A stretch of 7,967 nucleotides of DNA from an uncultured Oscillibacter sp. (GTDB taxonomy: Bacteria > Bacillota > Clostridia > Oscillospirales > Oscillospiraceae). How positions within the stretch are numbered: position 1 is the first letter of the stretch; the number at the start of each line of letters is the position of its first letter. Below, in pieces: positions 6,916 through 7,967 of this stretch. The stretch lies in the NCBI GenBank assembly GCA_910579435.1, contig CAJTVF010000080.1, positions 1 through 7,967 of the forward strand. The letters are read 5' to 3'. The position numbers and the translations under genes were made by a program. The notes beneath the pieces were generated by a model that worked only from the letters and a program-made list of their open reading frames with translations, did no database searches and was not told where the DNA came from.

Positions 6916-6931
6916 GTGAATTCGTATTCTT
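6916..6931. promoter_or_regulatory. LacI-family operator in the repressor leader
   Basis: GTGAATTCGTATTCTT matches the scrA palindrome at 13 of 16 positions, with the right half identical. It lies between the promoter and the start codon, just downstream of the expected transcription start, where a bound repressor would block its own gene. Confidence 0.75.
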
Positions 6932-6943
6932 GAAGACAGGTAC

Positions 6944-6972
6944 AATATAACATGTCCTCAACCGGGGTTCAA
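6944..6972 (-). promoter_or_regulatory. Sigma-A-type promoter of the repressor gene
   Basis: On the minus strand, TTGAAC (6967-6972) and TATATT (6944-6949) are separated by exactly 17 bp. The expected start of transcription near 6937 leaves a leader of about 34 nt containing the operator. Confidence 0.65.
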
Positions 6973-7039
6973 TTCGCAGAGCGCATAAAATTTTGAATAT
7001 CTTTTTGTGATTTCGCCGGAACGGGCACAGAGAAGGAAT

Positions 7040-7111
7040 AGTCAGCTTATCGTTGCTCATGGTTCCCTCTTTCCGGCTGTCCGGCGCTGTGGCTCTCGGT
7101 GTAGTTTTCAC
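7040..7111 (-). pseudogene. N-terminal stub of a transposon serine recombinase
   Basis: A GTG overlaps the TnpW stop as GTGA and opens a frame leading, after a GAGGGAACC sequence, to an ATG that reads MSNDKLT. Large serine recombinases of Clostridial integrative elements commonly begin in this way and continue with a catalytic region of the ALYCRLS type. Here the next residues are IPSLCPFRRN, without a catalytic serine motif, and the frame runs into the repressor promoter and gene start. The rest of the recombinase is missing. The stub is short, so identity rests on position after a TnpW gene and on my memory of such starts. Confidence 0.45.
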
Positions 7112-7281
7112 TGTTTCACCGCGTCCCTTTCAATCAGGCGTACCAGCTTATCGCTCATGGTTTCCCTGCTCGTCCTGCTGAAATGGACGCTTACCTTGTA
7201 GGTCGTGGAGCCAATCCGCTTTGTGATGTGCAGCGGCTTGTTGACATGTTTAACCGCCCTGTCTGCTATTAATGTCGGCAT
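7108..7281 (-). CDS. TnpW-family small transposon protein (57 aa)
   Basis: A 57-codon gene, intact from ATG to TGA. Its middle reads KRIGSTTYKVSVHFS (residues 21-35) followed by a TSRETMSDKLVRLIERDA stretch. This pattern fits small TnpW proteins encoded next to recombinase genes on Clostridial integrative and mobilisable elements; their biochemical role is not well defined. It is basic and soluble, with no membrane segment. AGGAAAGGGGG stands about 8 nt before the ATG, a strong ribosome binding site. Its stop overlaps a GTG that opens the recombinase stub, the coupled arrangement expected in such elements. Whether it is still expressed is unknown, since no clear promoter is seen upstream. The family name is from memory of the motif; the open frame and binding site are seen directly. 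Confidence 0.7.
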   Translation of the reverse strand: MPTLIADRAVKHVNKPLHITKRIGSTTYKVSVHFSRTSRETMSDKLVRLIERDAVKQ

Positions 7282-7532
7282 GGGATTAGCCCCCTTTCCT
7301 TATTCTGTTGTTGGTGGTATACTGCCCTTAAAACCTCCCCTGCGCGTCTTTTCCCGCGCCCTTGTGCCGCCTGTGGCCTGACTGCCTGTTTTATTCGGAG
7401 TATTCCCGTTCCTTTACGATACACTCCTTTGGGACTGATAAAGGGGTTTAATTCCTTCTGTATCTTGACGATTTCCTCAAAACGGCCCGGGGAACCGCGC
7501 CGACCAATGCTGGACGGCCCTCTGCCCAGCTG

Positions 7533-7826
7533 GTGTGCGACCCCTCCAAGCTGGACGACACCGGCTGCAAGGGAGCACCCGATTTGGTGATGGAGATTCT
7601 TTCCCCGTCTACCACCCGCCACGACCGCTTTACCAAGTTCAATCTCTACCAGCGGGCCAGGGTGCGGGAATACTGGATCATAGACCCTGCCGACAGGTCG
7701 GTGCAGGTCTTTGTCCTGGAGGATGGGAGGTATACTGCCAAGGACTTCGGCGCGGCCGGCGACCGGCTGAGGGTGAACGTCCTGGAGGACTGCACCATTG
7801 ACCTGTCCCAAGTGTTTCCCGAATAA
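7533..7826 (+). pseudogene. Uma2-family (DUF820) nuclease, 5'-truncated
   Basis: The C-terminal half of a Uma2 family protein, a PD-(D/E)XK-fold putative endonuclease common in multicopy in Firmicutes and cyanobacteria. The fragment of about 97 residues shows VCDPSKLDDTGCKG (1-14), GAPDLVMEILSPST (14-27) with the likely active-site acids D17 and E21, FNLYQ and EYWIIDP (46-52), and a normal C-terminus ending in TAA. Complete members run near 180-200 aa, so roughly the first half is gone. Upstream in-frame codons back to a TAA at 7449 do not resemble the family, and the GTG at 7533 has no ribosome binding site. The break probably lies close to 7531. It is the only plus-strand coding sequence and is followed by its own terminator. 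Some activity cannot be excluded, but a dead remnant is more likely. Confidence 0.8.
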
Positions 7827-7831
7827 GTGCC

Positions 7832-7863
7832 AGAGAGGCCAGGGCGTATGCCCTGGCCTCTCT
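7832..7863 (+). terminator. Strong hairpin terminator after the Uma2 fragment
   Basis: AGAGAGGCCAGGGC and GCCCTGGCCTCTCT form a perfect 14-bp stem with a GTAT loop, 5 nt after the Uma2 stop codon. Only a short T-rich tail (TCTTTG) follows, so the U-run is poor, but stem and position fit an intrinsic terminator. The remaining 104 nt to the window end hold nothing I can support. Confidence 0.75.
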
Positions 7864-7967
7864 TTGCGTCCCGGCTCCATGTACTCCGGGAAAGGTACTG
7901 TGAAACTCACTCCTATACGGTTTCCCTCCCTTCAATTCTTCTTTTACTCCCGCCATGATGTACTCCG

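Larger units (their letters stand above)
7040..7450 (-). mobile_element. Remnant of an integrative/transposon element
   Basis: The stretch includes the TnpW-like gene, the recombinase stub and about 170 nt upstream of TnpW. That upstream part (7282-7450) has no gene I can support. It may be the tail and spacer of a lost upstream element gene. Outer limits are guesses: the left edge is where recombinase-like coding stops, and the right edge is before the GC-rich lead-in to the Uma2 fragment. I see no clear terminal repeats. Confidence 0.45.

Noticed and set aside
7269..7910. A 213-codon open frame on the minus strand
   Set aside because: Most of it is antisense to the Uma2 fragment and its terminator. 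The last part, before TnpW, could include a lost gene tail, but nothing is recognisable.
7879..7967. A 10-bp direct repeat, ATGTACTCCG, at 7879-7888 and 7958-7967
   Set aside because: Two short copies at the window edge are within chance; no regular spacing or further copies are visible to support an array or attachment site.

Overview
The window looks like chromosomal DNA of a fairly GC-rich gut-type Clostridium relative, perhaps Oscillospiraceae or Lachnospiraceae. This is an inference from gene families, AGGAGG-type ribosome binding sites and an integrative-element TnpW gene; no marker gene fixes the taxon. All intact genes are on the minus strand, so the text follows transcription from right to left.

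Right end (about 7040-7967): a decayed accessory patch. On the plus strand lies the C-terminal half of a Uma2-family (DUF820) nuclease, cut off at its 5' end and followed by a strong hairpin terminator. On the minus strand lies an intact 57-codon TnpW-like transposon gene. It is coupled to what looks like the first codons of a serine recombinase whose body is missing.

Centre and left (48-6972): a sugar operon. A LacI-family repressor has a good promoter (TTGAAC-17-TATATT) and an operator just downstream of it. It ends in an A/T-rich hairpin terminator. Next come a perfect 16-bp palindrome, AAGAATACGTATTCTT, which matches the repressor-gene operator at 13 of 16 positions, and then a sucrose-type PTS permease (IIB-IIC-IIA). 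A 234-nt gap follows, filled by two adjacent multi-branched inverted-repeat structures. Then come a PfkB-family fructokinase, an amylosucrase-type GH13 enzyme and a PhnP-like metallo-beta-lactamase-fold hydrolase. The last three are tightly packed and probably translationally coupled.

Likely joint role: the permease imports and phosphorylates a sucrose-like disaccharide, the GH13 enzyme splits it with release of a fructosyl unit, and the kinase phosphorylates fructose. The usual GH32 sucrose-6-phosphate hydrolase is absent from the window and an amylosucrase-like enzyme takes its place. That swap, the PhnP-like partner and the folded intergenic element are the points most worth a second look.
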